A program made the position numbers and the translations under genes. From Curtobacterium sp. MCPF17_052 (GTDB lineage Bacteria > Actinomycetota > Actinomycetes > Actinomycetales > Microbacteriaceae): a DNA stretch of 64,000 bases. Where the stretch lies: contig NZ_QKSD01000004.1 in NCBI RefSeq assembly GCF_003234085.1, forward strand, positions 1 to 64,000. The letters are read 5' to 3'. Below the pieces are notes generated by a model, which worked only from the letters and a program-made list of their open reading frames with translations, was not told the DNA's origin and did not search any database. Shown here in pieces: positions 16,782 to 25,810 of this stretch; the stretch's first letter is position 1, and the number at the start of each line of letters is the position of its first letter.

Positions 16782-17240
16782 GTGCCCCCTCGCTCTGCCG
16801 GACTGCTGCTGCACCGCGGCACCGGCCCCTCGCTCGAGGTCTTCGTCGCCCACATGGGCGGCCCGTTCTGGCGTCGACGTCCGCGCGCGTGGTCGATCCC
16901 GAAGGGGGAGATCGAGGCGGGGGAGGACACGCTGGCGACGGCCCTCCGCGAGTTCGGCGAGGAGATCGGTGTCCCCGCCCCCGGCGGCACACCGGAACTG
17001 CTCGGCGACTTCCGGCAGGCGTCCGGCAAGGTCGTGACGGTCTGGACTCTCGACGCACCGGACTTCGTGGTCGAGGTCGTCCGGAGCAACACCGTGTCGC
17101 TGGAACTGCCCCGCGGATCGGGCCGTTCCGTCGAGGTTCCCGAGGTCGACGATGCCCGCTGGGTGCCGCTCGCCGAGGCGCGGGAACTCGTCGTCGCCGG
17201 TCAGGTGGCTGCGCTCGACGCCCTGGCGCACCGCGGCTGA
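16782..17240 (+). CDS. Nudix hydrolase
   Basis: A 152-residue Nudix pyrophosphohydrolase. The Nudix box runs from GEIEAGED to REFGEEIG (near 43-64) and has all the consensus glycine, Arg and Glu residues that bind the metal ions. Upstream is WSIPKGE, and the N terminus SAGLLLHRG is the usual first strand. This subfamily (DR1025/Ap4A-like, with GGPFW before the box) often acts on dinucleoside polyphosphates or damaged nucleotides; the exact substrate is unknown. It starts at GTG behind a -10 hexamer and converges with the MFS gene. Confidence 0.87.
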   Translation: MPPRSAGLLLHRGTGPSLEVFVAHMGGPFWRRRPRAWSIPKGEIEAGEDTLATALREFGEEIGVPAPGGTPELLGDFRQASGKVVTVWTLDAPDFVVEVVRSNTVSLELPRGSGRSVEVPEVDDARWVPLAEARELVVAGQVAALDALAHRG

Positions 17241-17249
17241 GCGCTGCGG

Positions 17250-18641
17250 CTACCGCTCGCCGACGGTCCGGACCGACCCCGTGGCGGTGTGGATCGACGC
17301 GGTCGCGGCACGGTGCACCGTGGCGACGGACCCGGTGACGGTCTGGATCGCCCGGCTGACGGTCGGGATCGAGCTCGTGACGACGGCGAGCGACGACGTC
17401 AGCACGTGGATCGACGACGTGCTGAGGTGCGGCTGCGTCGTGGCGTGCACCGGGAAGCCGCGCTTGGCGAAGGCCACGACGGAGAGCCCCGCGACCAGGA
17501 CCAGCGCCCCCGCGAACGGCAGCGTCTGCAGTCCCGACAGGCCGAGCACCTGACCGCCGATCGCGGCACCGCCGGCGATGCCGATGTTCGAGGCCCCGTT
17601 GACCAGGGCACCTGCGATCTCCGGACTGACCCCACCGGTGCGGATGGCGGCGGCCATGAACAGCGTTCCGGTCGTGCCGTTCGCCGCCATCCAGACGCCG
17701 GCGACGGCCATCGTGCCCACCAGGGACCCGTGCGCGAACGGCATCACGACGAACGCGGCGGCCATCGCGGCGATCGCGGCGATCAGCGTCCGGCGGGGAG
17801 CCCGGTCGACGAACACCCCGGCCAGCCAGAGGCCGATCACGCCGGTGCCGCCGAGGACGAGCAGGGCGCCCGAGACCATGCCGACGTCGAGTCCGGCGTC
17901 GACGACGTAGGGGCCGATGTACGTGTACACGACGTAGTGCCCGGCGAAGAGCAGCAGGTCGGCGACGACGACCGACAGCAGTCCGGTGCGCGCCCACGCC
18001 TTCGGCGAGCCGACGTGCGGCGACGCGGCTCCGCGGACGGCGGGCAGGCACACCGCGGCCACGACGGCGAGCAGTGCGGCGCACGCCGCGACGCCGCCGA
18101 CGGCAGGGCGCCACCCGACGGACTGCCCGACGCCGGTGGCGAGGGGGACGCCGATCACGAAGCCGAGTGAGCTGCCGGAGTAGACGAACGCGATGGCGCG
18201 GCCGGCGAGCCGGGGCGGGACGATCCGCGTGGCGTAGGCCGAGGCGACCGAGAAGAACAGGGCGTGCGCGATGCCGCCGACCACGCGTCCGGCGCAGACC
18301 ACGGCGAAGGACGGGGCGAGGGCGACGAGCGCGTTCGACACCGTGTAGCCGACGAGGGTCGCGACGAGGACCGTCTTCCGGGGGAGCTTCGCGGTGAGCG
18401 AGGTCAGGGGGAGTGCGAGCAGGGCGACGGCCGCCGCGTACACCGTGATGACGATGCCCATGGTGGACTCGGTGACGCCGAGGTCCTCGCTCATGGTGCC
18501 GAGCAGGCCGACCGGCATCAGTTCGGTGGTGATGGCGAAGAACGTGGCGAGGCCGAGGACGGCGATCCCGATCACCGACGACGTCGTGACGGTGATCGGC
18601 GTCGTGTGCGGCTGGACGGTTCGGTTGCTGGTGGTGGACAC
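17250..18641 (-). CDS. MFS transporter, DHA1/SotB-like, with heptad-repeat tail
   Basis: A 463-residue, 12-helix major facilitator. The N-terminal segment TTELMPVGLLGTM, followed by VITVYAAAVALLALPLT, is typical of the AraJ/SotB/chloramphenicol-resistance exporters. The GTG at 18641 is chosen because GAGGAGG lies 9 bases upstream. After the last helix comes an unusual tail of about 55 residues built from seven-residue units such as TSSIHVL, TSSLAVV, TSSIPTV and TGSVATV. The likely role is export of sugars, drugs or small metabolites; the substrate is unknown. It converges with the Nudix gene, 9 bp apart. Confidence 0.85.
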   Translation of the reverse strand: MSTTSNRTVQPHTTPITVTTSSVIGIAVLGLATFFAITTELMPVGLLGTMSEDLGVTESTMGIVITVYAAAVALLALPLTSLTAKLPRKTVLVATLVGYTVSNALVALAPSFAVVCAGRVVGGIAHALFFSVASAYATRIVPPRLAGRAIAFVYSGSSLGFVIGVPLATGVGQSVGWRPAVGGVAACAALLAVVAAVCLPAVRGAASPHVGSPKAWARTGLLSVVVADLLLFAGHYVVYTYIGPYVVDAGLDVGMVSGALLVLGGTGVIGLWLAGVFVDRAPRRTLIAAIAAMAAAFVVMPFAHGSLVGTMAVAGVWMAANGTTGTLFMAAAIRTGGVSPEIAGALVNGASNIGIAGGAAIGGQVLGLSGLQTLPFAGALVLVAGLSVVAFAKRGFPVHATTQPHLSTSSIHVLTSSLAVVTSSIPTVSRAIQTVTGSVATVHRAATASIHTATGSVRTVGER

Positions 18642-18891
18642 GGCGGCTGACCTCCTCGAGGACGTGCGAGGAGCGCGCGGGAACGACGGGGTGTTCGACC
18701 GGTCGGGGCGCGCTCGCGGGTGGTGGGCGGGATGTGGAGATGTGGTTCTGGCCACTCCACGGCGAGTGCGCTCCACCCAGTGTTGCACGGCCCGTGCCGA
18801 TCACGCGAGGACCTCCGGACCGTTCTCGCGATGCTCTCAGGAGCGCTCCAACGCCCGGACTCTCGGGAGGGGAGCGGAGCGTGCCCGCGGA

Positions 18892-19899
18892 TCAGTACAG
18901 CGGCGCGGGCGAGCTCGTCACGGTGCCACGGACCGCGCCACCCACGACCCGCAGCCAGAGCGTGCCGCTCGACGAGGTGTCGGAGAGCGAGACCGCCCCG
19001 TGCAGGGCGTCGTCCCGGGGGTAGCAGGCGCTCGTGCCCTGCCGACGGTCGGCCGTCGCCACGAGGCAGATCGTCGAGCTGTCCCGTCCGACGCCGGCCC
19101 AGACGTTCCAGGGCGTCGCCGCGTCGTCGCCGGCCAGCGACCGGTTCGTGAACACGAGTCGGGTGGTGTGCAGCGACACCGGCGAGTCCATGCCGCCGGG
19201 CAGCTGGTCGGCGTAGGTCTGCGGCAGGTCGAGCATCTGCTCGAGCGTCACCGTCCCCGCTGCTGGCGTCGTCACCGTGGTCGCCGGCTCGGCGGTGCTG
19301 CGGGTCCCGATCGACAGGCCGACGCCCGTCCCCGCGACCAGGCCGATCACGACGGCGGCGCCCCCGAGCGCCCACAGCACGGTCCGGTCGGTCCGCCGGA
19401 CCCGCCCGAACACCTCCCGGGCACGGTGGGCGAGGCCGCCGACCGGGAGGCTCGCCCCACGACGTCCGTCGGCGGTCGCCCCGGACGGCTGGTCGCGCTC
19501 GACACCGTCGGTCACCGACGACGGGGTGTCTCCGGCGTCGCGGGTGTCGTCTCCGGGCTCCGTCCTCCCGGTCGGGTGGACGTCGGGCCCGGCGGTTCGG
19601 ATCGTCGGCGCGACGTCCGGGGTGGTCGGGGCGTCCGGGGCGGGGGCAGCCTCGGGAACGACCGGTGCCGCGCTCGGAACGCCCGGCGCAGCAGCCGCGA
19701 CGACCTGCGTACGAGGACCACGACCCCGATGCGGCCCCGCGGCGGGGGCGACCATCGTGACGGGCCGTCTGCGTGCCTCCCGGTCGAGGTCCGCAAGCGC
19801 GATGCGGGCGCGCGCCGCGTCCGCCGGGGTCGACCCTGCGCCCCAGGCGATGTGTTCGAGACGCGCTCGTGCTGCCGCGTCGTCGTCGGTCCGGCTCAT
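18892..19899 (-). CDS. Membrane-anchored protein of unknown function
   Basis: A 335-residue protein I do not recognise. The N-terminal 45 residues (AAARARLEHIAWGAGSTPAD, then AARARIALADLDRE) look helical and resemble the start of other actinobacterial membrane-anchored proteins. Residues 50-165 are Pro/Ala/Thr-rich and probably disordered. One transmembrane helix follows (VLWALGGAAVVIGLVAGTGV, near 185-205). The C-terminal 130 residues should be outside the cell and contain two cysteines (ICLVAT, ACYPRDD). The layout, a cytoplasmic helical domain, linker, helix and exported domain, resembles an anti-sigma or sensor protein, but this is only a guess. Confidence 0.7.
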   Translation of the reverse strand: MSRTDDDAAARARLEHIAWGAGSTPADAARARIALADLDREARRRPVTMVAPAAGPHRGRGPRTQVVAAAAPGVPSAAPVVPEAAPAPDAPTTPDVAPTIRTAGPDVHPTGRTEPGDDTRDAGDTPSSVTDGVERDQPSGATADGRRGASLPVGGLAHRAREVFGRVRRTDRTVLWALGGAAVVIGLVAGTGVGLSIGTRSTAEPATTVTTPAAGTVTLEQMLDLPQTYADQLPGGMDSPVSLHTTRLVFTNRSLAGDDAATPWNVWAGVGRDSSTICLVATADRRQGTSACYPRDDALHGAVSLSDTSSSGTLWLRVVGGAVRGTVTSSPAPLY

Positions 19900-19986
19900 G
19901 CGCGCTCCTCGTCGTCACGCCTGCTGTCATGCTGCCACCGGTACGCCGACGGCGCGCACCCAGACCGGGGGGAGTACGCCCGAGGG

Positions 19987-20256
19987 ATGACCGATGCGCA
20001 GAACGACCAGGCCGCCGACCAGACAGACCCCGCCGTCCCCGCCGACGCCACCGGTTCGACACCGCAGGACGTCGACGAGGAGACGCTCGAACCGCTGAGC
20101 CACGACACGCAGTCCGGCGAGGCCGACTACGTCGCGACGAGCCCGGGCGGCAGCGGCACCGAGCGGCACGTCCCGCTGCCGGAGGAGGAGCAGGGCCGCG
20201 ACACCGAGTACGACCCGGTCGACCAGGGGCCGCAGCAGGAGGGCCAGGGCGGCTAG
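19987..20256 (+). CDS. Small acidic protein of unknown function
   Basis: An 89-residue, strongly acidic, Gln/Asp/Glu/Pro-rich protein with no hydrophobic core, signal peptide or recognised domain. The ATG at 19987 is the first in the region that avoids antisense overlap with the divergent gene ending its 5' region at 19899. A GAGGG directly before the ATG is too close to be a good ribosome site. Third-position GC is high (most codons end in C or G), which supports real coding. It is probably intrinsically disordered. Confidence 0.6.
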   Translation: MTDAQNDQAADQTDPAVPADATGSTPQDVDEETLEPLSHDTQSGEADYVATSPGGSGTERHVPLPEEEQGRDTEYDPVDQGPQQEGQGG

Positions 20257-20317
20257 AGCCGACCGGGCCGCCGGGGCGGCCGCGGCAGGGCGGCCGGTGT
20301 GACCGCGCCCACTCCCG

Positions 20318-21064
20318 CTACCGGAGCACCCGCCGCAGCATCGCCCGCTCGCCGAGCGTCCACACCGCACTCGTCAGGACGTACAGGGCGGCGGCCAGGG
20401 GCGCGATCGCGGCGAACCCGACCGAGACGAACGGCACCCACCGGGCGATCCCGGTCATCGCTGCCGTGCCGGGCAGACCCGGACCGACCGGGCCGGCCGG
20501 GGGGACCGGGTTCCAGTGGAGTTGCGCCCGCCGGGTCAGCTCGACGACGACCGCCAGGGCGAGGAGCAGCAGGAGCACCACCCAGGCGTGGACCCACAGC
20601 GGCGACGTGACGACCGCCACCGCGGACTGCGCCAAGGGAATGCCGGCCAGGGTGGTCCGTAGCAGGGTGTTCACCGTGCCGTCGATGCTCGCGTGGGTGA
20701 ACAGCGTGTACAGCAGCGACACGACCGGCGCCTGTGCGAGCACCGGCAGGCACCCGGCGAGTGGCGACACCCGTTCGCTCGTGTACAGCTCCTGCAGGGA
20801 TCGCTGGAACCGGGCGGTGTCCTGCCCCGCCCGTCGGCGGAGCTCCGCGATCCGGGGTGCCAGGCGACGCCGATCCCGTTCGGCGCGCACCTGCAGGACG
20901 GCGAGGGGGACGAGGAGCACCCGGACGGCCACGGTCAGCAGGACCACGGCGAGCGTCGCGGCGGCCGTCCCGGCGACGGGGGTGAGCAGGTCGGCGAGGC
21001 TGGTGACGAGTGCGGATCCGGCGCGCAGCAGTGTGCTGAGGCCGGGCAGGGTGGTGATGTCCAT
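20318..21064 (-). CDS. YidC/Oxa1-family membrane protein
   Basis: A 248-residue membrane protein of the YidC/Oxa1/Alb3 family. After a first helix come TVAVRVLLVPLAVLQVRAE and a charged cytoplasmic loop (RDRRRLAPRIAELRRRAG), then SPLAGCLPVLAQAPVVSLLY, which matches the conserved YidC core. It is about 60-100 residues shorter than the main actinobacterial YidC, which normally sits beside rpmH and rnpA. This is therefore probably a secondary paralog. It is next to a small membrane protein (21123-21440) in the same direction. A role in inserting specific membrane proteins is inferred. Confidence 0.8.
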   Translation of the reverse strand: MDITTLPGLSTLLRAGSALVTSLADLLTPVAGTAAATLAVVLLTVAVRVLLVPLAVLQVRAERDRRRLAPRIAELRRRAGQDTARFQRSLQELYTSERVSPLAGCLPVLAQAPVVSLLYTLFTHASIDGTVNTLLRTTLAGIPLAQSAVAVVTSPLWVHAWVVLLLLLALAVVVELTRRAQLHWNPVPPAGPVGPGLPGTAAMTGIARWVPFVSVGFAAIAPLAAALYVLTSAVWTLGERAMLRRVLR

Positions 21065-21122
21065 GACGGAGGTCCTTCGATCGGAGGGTCGGGAGCGTCT
21101 GCGGCCCCGACACCGATCGGTG

Positions 21123-21440
21123 TCAGACCGCCGGGACGGCTCCCGGTGCCCGCGGTCGCGGGTGCCCGTCGGCGTCGGGGTCGCTCCAGGCGATCCGGGT
21201 CACGAGGTCCGGCGTCGTCCGGGAGGCCCGTGGTGCGCCCGGAGCGCCGACTCCCGTCAGGACCGCGACCAGTCGGAGGACGAGCAGTGCCGCGGCGAGC
21301 GCGGCGACCGCGGTCACGGTGATGCCGACCGCGCCGAGCCCGAGTGCGGCGGCGGTCAGCGCCGGCAGCGAGCCGAGTGCCGCGGGGTCGAGGCCGTGCA
21401 CGGCGGAGAGCCCGCGGAGCAGCACCTCGATGACGGTCAT
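21123..21440 (-). CDS. Small membrane protein (DUF6412-like)
   Basis: A 105-residue protein with two predicted helices (about residues 24-42 and 44-62, Ala/Leu/Val-rich) and a Pro/Arg-rich cytoplasmic tail. Size, topology and position directly upstream of a YidC-like gene match the DUF6412 family known from Microbacteriaceae; I am not certain of the family name. It likely forms a two-gene unit with the YidC-like protein, 58 bp downstream. Function unknown. Confidence 0.65.
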   Translation of the reverse strand: MTVIEVLLRGLSAVHGLDPAALGSLPALTAAALGLGAVGITVTAVAALAAALLVLRLVAVLTGVGAPGAPRASRTTPDLVTRIAWSDPDADGHPRPRAPGAVPAV

Positions 21441-21507
21441 GGTGCGGCTCAGCGTAGCGCCCGCGTGGCTCCGAGGCCGTCACGGTCGACCGGGGCAGGA
21501 TCGGGGC

Positions 21508-21993
21508 ATGAGCGCAGCTTCCCCGAGCACCCCGGCGACGCTCGCGCTGGAGCGGGCGGGCGTGCCGTTCACGCCGCACGTCTACGAACACCACGAGAGC
21601 GCGACGAACTTCGGGGAAGAGGCTGCCGCGGCGCTCGGGCTCCGCGAGGAGCAGGTGTTCAAGACGCTCGTGGTGTCGGTCGACGGCGACCTGGCCGTGG
21701 CGATCGTTCCGGTGGCCGACCGTCTGGACCTCAAGGCGATCGCGGCGGCGGTCGGCGGCAAGAAGGCCTCGCTCGCTGACCCGTCCCTGGCGGAGCGGCG
21801 GACCGGCTACGTCGTCGGTGGCATCAGTCCCGTCGGGCAGAAGACGCGCCTGCGCACGGTGCTCGATGCCTCGGCGTCCGAGCACCCGACGATCTTCGTG
21901 TCCGGGGGTCGCCGCGGCTTCGACATCGAGTTGTCGCCGGCGGACCTGGTGCGGGTCACGGATGCGAGCACGGCGCCCATCGCCCGGAGTTGA
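21508..21993 (+). CDS. ybaK: Cys-tRNA(Pro)/Cys-tRNA(Cys) deacylase, YbaK/EbsC type
   Basis: A 161-residue trans-editing enzyme that hydrolyses mischarged aminoacyl-tRNA in the cytoplasm. The sequence ATLALERAGVPFTPHVYEH, then FKTLVVSVDGDLAVAIVPV with the conserved Lys, GGKKASLAD, and GGISPVGQK match YbaK. The ATG at 21508 is preferred over the longer frame, whose added residues are antisense to the DUF6412-like gene. It is followed by the clpC-type gene after 96 bp, which has its own operator, so it is probably monocistronic. Confidence 0.9.
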   Translation: MSAASPSTPATLALERAGVPFTPHVYEHHESATNFGEEAAAALGLREEQVFKTLVVSVDGDLAVAIVPVADRLDLKAIAAAVGGKKASLADPSLAERRTGYVVGGISPVGQKTRLRTVLDASASEHPTIFVSGGRRGFDIELSPADLVRVTDASTAPIARS

Positions 21994-22051
21994 GTCGATC
22001 CGCCGCAAGTTCTTCCTCTGACCGGGAATGAGCACGGTCCCCCTGCGTTGC

Positions 22052-22072
22052 ATTGAGCCGAAGGCACTCAAG
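22052..22072. promoter_or_regulatory. HAIR-like operator (HspR binding site)
   Basis: ATTGAGC-N7-ACTCAAG fits the HspR-associated inverted repeat CTTGAGT-N7-ACTCAAG. The spacing of seven is exact, the right half is perfect and the left half matches 5 of 7. It lies 17 bases before the TTG start of the Clp ATPase. HspR is the heat-shock repressor of actinobacteria, so heat-inducible expression is expected. Confidence 0.7.
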
Positions 22073-22089
22073 TTCCTCAGGAGGTCCCT

Positions 22090-24678
22090 TTGCCACAGAC
22101 GTTCGGCCCGACCGGCGGCAACGACTCGTTCGACGAGTTCCTCGCACGACTGCTCGCGGCCTCACAGAACCCCGGCCAGTCCCAGCGGTCCATGCCGTTC
22201 GGACGACCGGTCGACATCACGCGGCTCCTCAGCCGTCGTACCCACGAGCTGCTCCAGCAGACGGCGACCTACGCGGTCGAGCAGGGGCAGCACGAGATCG
22301 ACGCCCTGCACGTCCTGCACGTGCTCGTCGGCACCGAGCCCTTCGCGGCCGTCCTGCGCTCCGCGGGCGCCGACCCGGAGCGCTTCGCCGCCGAGGTCGA
22401 ACAGCGCCTGCCGATGCCCTCGGGCGAGGCGGTCGAGGGCCGTCCCGCACTGACCTCGTCCGCGCAGCGGATCCTGCTCGAGGCCACCCAGGCGGCCCGC
22501 GGGTTCGGCAGCACGTACACGGACCCCGAGCACGTCTTCTTCGCGCTCGTCACGGACCAGGACACGGTCGCGGGCCAGTTGCTCGCGAGCGCCGGTGTCA
22601 CCCCGCAGGTGATGCAGTCCTACGCACAAGAGGCGGCCGAGGCCGCACGAGAGGGGCGTCCCATGCCCGGCACCACCGCCCAGCAGGACCAGCAGTCGGA
22701 GACCCCGACGCTGGACCAGTACGGCACCGACCTCACCGCCCGCGCCCGCGAGGGTCGCATCGACCCGGTGATCGGCCGAGCCGACGAGATCGAGCAGGCG
22801 GTCGAGATCCTGCTCCGCCGCACCAAGAACAACCCCGTCCTCATCGGTGAGCCCGGCGTCGGCAAGACCGCCATCGTCGAGGGTCTCGCCCAGCGCATCG
22901 TCGAGGGCGACGTCCCGGCCCTGCTGCAGGGCAAGCGCGTCGTCGCACTCGACCTGCCCGGCATGCTCGCCGGCACCCGCTACCGCGGTGACTTCGAGGA
23001 GCGTCTGACGAAGGCCATGGACGAGATCGCCGCGCACTCGGACGAGCTCATCGTGTTCGTCGACGAACTCCACACCGTCGTCGGCGCCGGGGGTGGTGGT
23101 GAGGGCGGCTCGATGGACGCCGGGAACATCCTCAAGCCGCGTCTGGCCCGGGGCGACCTGCACCTGGTCGGCGCGACGACGCTGAACGAGTACCGCCGGA
23201 TCGAGAAGGACGCAGCGCTCGAGCGCCGCTTCCAGCCGGTCACGGTGGGGGAGCCCAGCGTGGAGGACGCCGTCGCGATCCTCACCGGTCTCAGCCCCCG
23301 CTACGCCGAGCACCACGGCGTGACCTACGCCGACGACGCCATCCGCGCCGCCGTCGAGTTGTCCCACCGCTACGTCACCGACCGGCACCTGCCGGACAAG
23401 GCGATCGACCTCATCGACCAGGCCGGTGCCCGCCGCCGTCTCGCCCGCTCGGGCGACGTCGACGTCGACACGCTCCGTGCCCAGGTCGCCGACCTCACGG
23501 CCCGGAAGGACCGCGCGGTCGCCGAGGAACAGTACGAGGAGGCGTCCGACCTCCGCGACGAGATCGCCGGACTGGAGGCCCGCATCACCGTCGCCACCAC
23601 CGGTGACGTCGCCGCCGCCACTCGTCAGCAGCCGGTCGACGACGTGATCACCGAGGCGGACATCGCCGCAGTGGTGTCCCGTGCCACCGGCATCCCGGTG
23701 AGCCGACTCGGCTCCGCCGACAAGACCCGACTCGCCGCCCTGGAATCGGAGCTGCACGACCGTGTGGTCGGTCAGGACGACGCCGTGCGCGCGATCGCGA
23801 AGGCGGTCCGGCGCAGTCGGACCGGCATGGGCGACCCTCGTCGTCCGGTCGGCAGCTTCCTGTTCCTCGGTCCGACCGGCGTCGGCAAGACCGAACTCGC
23901 CAAGGCGCTGGCCTCGTCGCTGTTCGGTGACGAGTCGGCGATGCTCCGCTTCGACATGAGCGAGTTCGGCGAGCGCCACACGGTCTCGCGGCTGGTCGGT
24001 GCCCCTCCGGGGTACGTCGGCTACGACGAAGCCGGACAGCTGACCGAGCGTGTCCGTCGGAACCCGTACTCGGTGATCCTGCTCGACGAGGTCGAGAAGG
24101 CGCACCCGGACGTGTTCAACCTGCTGCTGCAGGTGCTCGACGACGGACGGCTCACCGACGGTCAGGGCCGGACGGTCGACTTCCGGAACACGGTCGTCAT
24201 CATGACCTCGAACATCGGCTCCGAGTTCCTGGCGTCCCGCTCGGGTGCGCTCGGGTTCTCCGTCGCGGCCGACGGCGGGTACGGGGAGGAGGACCTGCGC
24301 AACCGCGTGATGGGCAAGCTCCGCGAATCGATGCGACCGGAGTTCATCAACCGCATCGACGAGATCGTGCTCTTCCGCAAGCTCGAGCGCGGACAGCTGC
24401 GGTCGATCGTGTCGCTGCTCCTGCAGGACACCGCGTTCCGTCTGGCCGCGCAGGGCATGGTCCTGTCGGTCTCCGACGCCGCCACGGACTGGCTCGCCGA
24501 ACACGGGTACGAGCCCGAGTACGGCGCCCGGCCGCTCCGCCGGCTGATCCAACGCGAGGTCGACGACCGGATCGCGGAGCTCGTGGTCGACGGGTCGGTC
24601 GACGAGGGTGACACCGTCCGGGTCGACGTCGTCGACGGGGCGCTCGTCGCCCTGGTCGGCACGCCCGCCACGGTCTGA
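22090..24678 (+). CDS. clpC: ClpC-type AAA+ ATPase (Clp protease ATP-binding subunit)
   Basis: An 862-residue class I Hsp100 protein. After a 40-residue Gly/Ser/Gln-rich extension comes a double Clp-N repeat (45-190). AAA-1 has Walker A GEPGVGKT near 255 and FVDELHT. The short middle region with [18 protein letters not shown] is UVR-like, not the long ClpB coiled coil. AAA-2 has Walker [11 protein letters not shown] near 598, FDMSEF and LLDEVEKAH, and the loop GALGF corresponds to the ClpP-docking tripeptide. It should unfold proteins for ClpP. It starts at TTG behind AGGAGG. The HspR-type operator just upstream is more usual for clpB or dnaK than for clpC. Confidence 0.85.
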   Translation: MPQTFGPTGGNDSFDEFLARLLAASQNPGQSQRSMPFGRPVDITRLLSRRTHELLQQTATYAVEQGQHEIDALHVLHVLVGTEPFAAVLRSAGADPERFAAEVEQRLPMPSGEAVEGRPALTSSAQRILLEATQAARGFGSTYTDPEHVFFALVTDQDTVAGQLLASAGVTPQVMQSYAQEAAEAAREGRPMPGTTAQQDQQSETPTLDQYGTDLTARAREGRIDPVIGRADEIEQAVEILLRRTKNNPVLIGEPGVGKTAIVEGLAQRIVEGDVPALLQGKRVVALDLPGMLAGTRYRGDFEERLTKAMDEIAAHSDELIVFVDELHTVVGAGGGGEGGSMDAGNILKPRLARGDLHLVGATTLNEYRRIEKDAALERRFQPVTVGEPSVEDAVAILTGLSPRYAEHHGVTYADDAIRAAVELSHRYVTDRHLPDKAIDLIDQAGARRRLARSGDVDVDTLRAQVADLTARKDRAVAEEQYEEASDLRDEIAGLEARITVATTGDVAAATRQQPVDDVITEADIAAVVSRATGIPVSRLGSADKTRLAALESELHDRVVGQDDAVRAIAKAVRRSRTGMGDPRRPVGSFLFLGPTGVGKTELAKALASSLFGDESAMLRFDMSEFGERHTVSRLVGAPPGYVGYDEAGQLTERVRRNPYSVILLDEVEKAHPDVFNLLLQVLDDGRLTDGQGRTVDFRNTVVIMTSNIGSEFLASRSGALGFSVAADGGYGEEDLRNRVMGKLRESMRPEFINRIDEIVLFRKLERGQLRSIVSLLLQDTAFRLAAQGMVLSVSDAATDWLAEHGYEPEYGARPLRRLIQREVDDRIAELVVDGSVDEGDTVRVDVVDGALVALVGTPATV

Positions 24679-24694
24679 TCCCACCCCGGTCCTG

Positions 24695-24726
24695 ACGGCC
24701 CGGTCCCCACGCGGGGGCCGGGCCGT
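24695..24726. terminator. Hairpin terminator after clpC
   Basis: A 14-bp stem with one mismatch (ACGGCCCGGTCCCC pairing with GGGGGCCGGGCCGT) and a 4-base loop lies 16 bases after the clpC stop. It is followed by TCGTCGT and sits between convergent genes, so it can serve both. Confidence 0.75.
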
Positions 24727-24770
24727 TCGTCGTCCCGACCGTTCGTCGTCCCGACCGCTCGTCGCCCGGC
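24723..24770. repeat. 16-bp direct repeat, about 3 copies
   Basis: CCGTTCGTCGTCCCGA occurs twice back to back (24723 and 24739), and a third diverged copy starts at 24755. The first copy overlaps the end of the terminator stem. Confidence 0.7.
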
Positions 24771-24796
24771 GGGGTGCGCCTCCCGGCCGGCGCCGA

Positions 24797-25810
24797 CTAC
24801 TGCCGTGCGTTGGCGACCAGGTCGACCGCGTACGCCGCGAACCACGAACCTGCGGCGGGCCCGCCGTTGCACGTCCCGTCGCTCGCCCCGGGCGTCTTGA
24901 CCCAGAGCAGTGCGTCGAGTCCCGTCGTGCCGCCGGTCGCGTGCGGTACCCGGCCGAGACCGGCACCCGGCGGGTTGCACCACGACCCGGACCACCCGCG
25001 GCCGTTGCGCGAGGTGTCGATGACGTAGTGCGACCCACCCGTCAGGGCACTCACGCGGTCGGCGTAGGCCCGCTCCCCGTCCACCCCGTAGAAGTTCGAC
25101 ACGTTCGTGAAGAAGCCGCGTGCGTCCGCGACCCCGGCCTGCTGCAGGTACGAGGCCTGCAGCGCCGGCGTGTTCCAGTTCTCGTTGCCGCCGTCGAGGT
25201 ACGTCGGAACGCCGGCGGCCGTGAACGCACGGACGGCGGACGCGATCAGGCCGGGTCGTGTGTCACGCTCGCTCGTGCACGTCGCGAGGTGCGAGAGCGA
25301 GTCCGGCTCGACGAGCACGACCGCCCGGTGCCCGCGGAGGTCGGCGGCGATCTGCTGGTTCCACGCCGTGTACTCGGCGGCACCGAGCCCGCCGGCGGAG
25401 TAGCCGCCGCAGTCCCGGTTGGGCACCGCGTAGGTCACGAACACCGGGGTGGTCCCGGCCTTCTCGGCGACGGCCAGGTTGCGGGCGACGACCCGGTCGA
25501 GCAGGCCGCCGGTGTACCACTCCCCGAGCCAGGTCGCGATCGGTCGGGTGGCGATCGTGCGGGCGGCGGCCGCCTCGGTGGTCCGCCCCTCGGCGGTGAG
25601 CTTCGCTGCCGCCAGGGCGGGCTGGCTGTCCGGCTGCACGGCGAGACCGCCCGCGAAGACCTCGGTCGCGGCCGCGGTCCTGATGGTGGCGCTCGTGAGC
25701 GGTGGCACGGCGGCGACTGCCCCGTTCGAGGCGTGCAGTGCGCCCGTCCCGGTGATCGTGGCCGTCGCGATGAGCGCTGCTGCGACGCGTGCTCGGATCC
25801 TGGTGTGCAT
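24797..25810 (-). CDS. Secreted glycoside hydrolase family 6 (endoglucanase/cellulase)
   Basis: A 337-residue exported beta-1,4-glucanase. The ATG at 25810 follows GAGGGG and gives a signal peptide (RIRARVAAALIATATITG, with cleavage near GAVAA). GH6 signature 1 is visible as FVTYAVPNRDCGGYSAGG, with the catalytic-acid Asp, and signature 2 as VVLVEPDSL. Later motifs are TYLDGGNENWN, FYGVDGE, IDTSRNGRGW and LLWVKTPGASDG. It acts on cellulose or related glucans outside the cell. The protein ends with the catalytic domain and has no carbohydrate-binding module. Six cysteines probably form disulfides. It stands alone; no CebR-type operator was seen. Confidence 0.9.
   Translation of the reverse strand: MHTRIRARVAAALIATATITGTGALHASNGAVAAVPPLTSATIRTAAATEVFAGGLAVQPDSQPALAAAKLTAEGRTTEAAAARTIATRPIATWLGEWYTGGLLDRVVARNLAVAEKAGTTPVFVTYAVPNRDCGGYSAGGLGAAEYTAWNQQIAADLRGHRAVVLVEPDSLSHLATCTSERDTRPGLIASAVRAFTAAGVPTYLDGGNENWNTPALQASYLQQAGVADARGFFTNVSNFYGVDGERAYADRVSALTGGSHYVIDTSRNGRGWSGSWCNPPGAGLGRVPHATGGTTGLDALLWVKTPGASDGTCNGGPAAGSWFAAYAVDLVANARQ

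Noticed and set aside
15922..18804. A 960-codon minus-strand open frame
   Set aside because: Only 15922-16758 (alpha/beta hydrolase) is coding; the rest is out of frame to the MFS gene and antisense to the Nudix gene.
22162..25038. A 958-codon minus-strand open frame across clpC
   Set aside because: Antisense shadow of a well-supported AAA+ gene.
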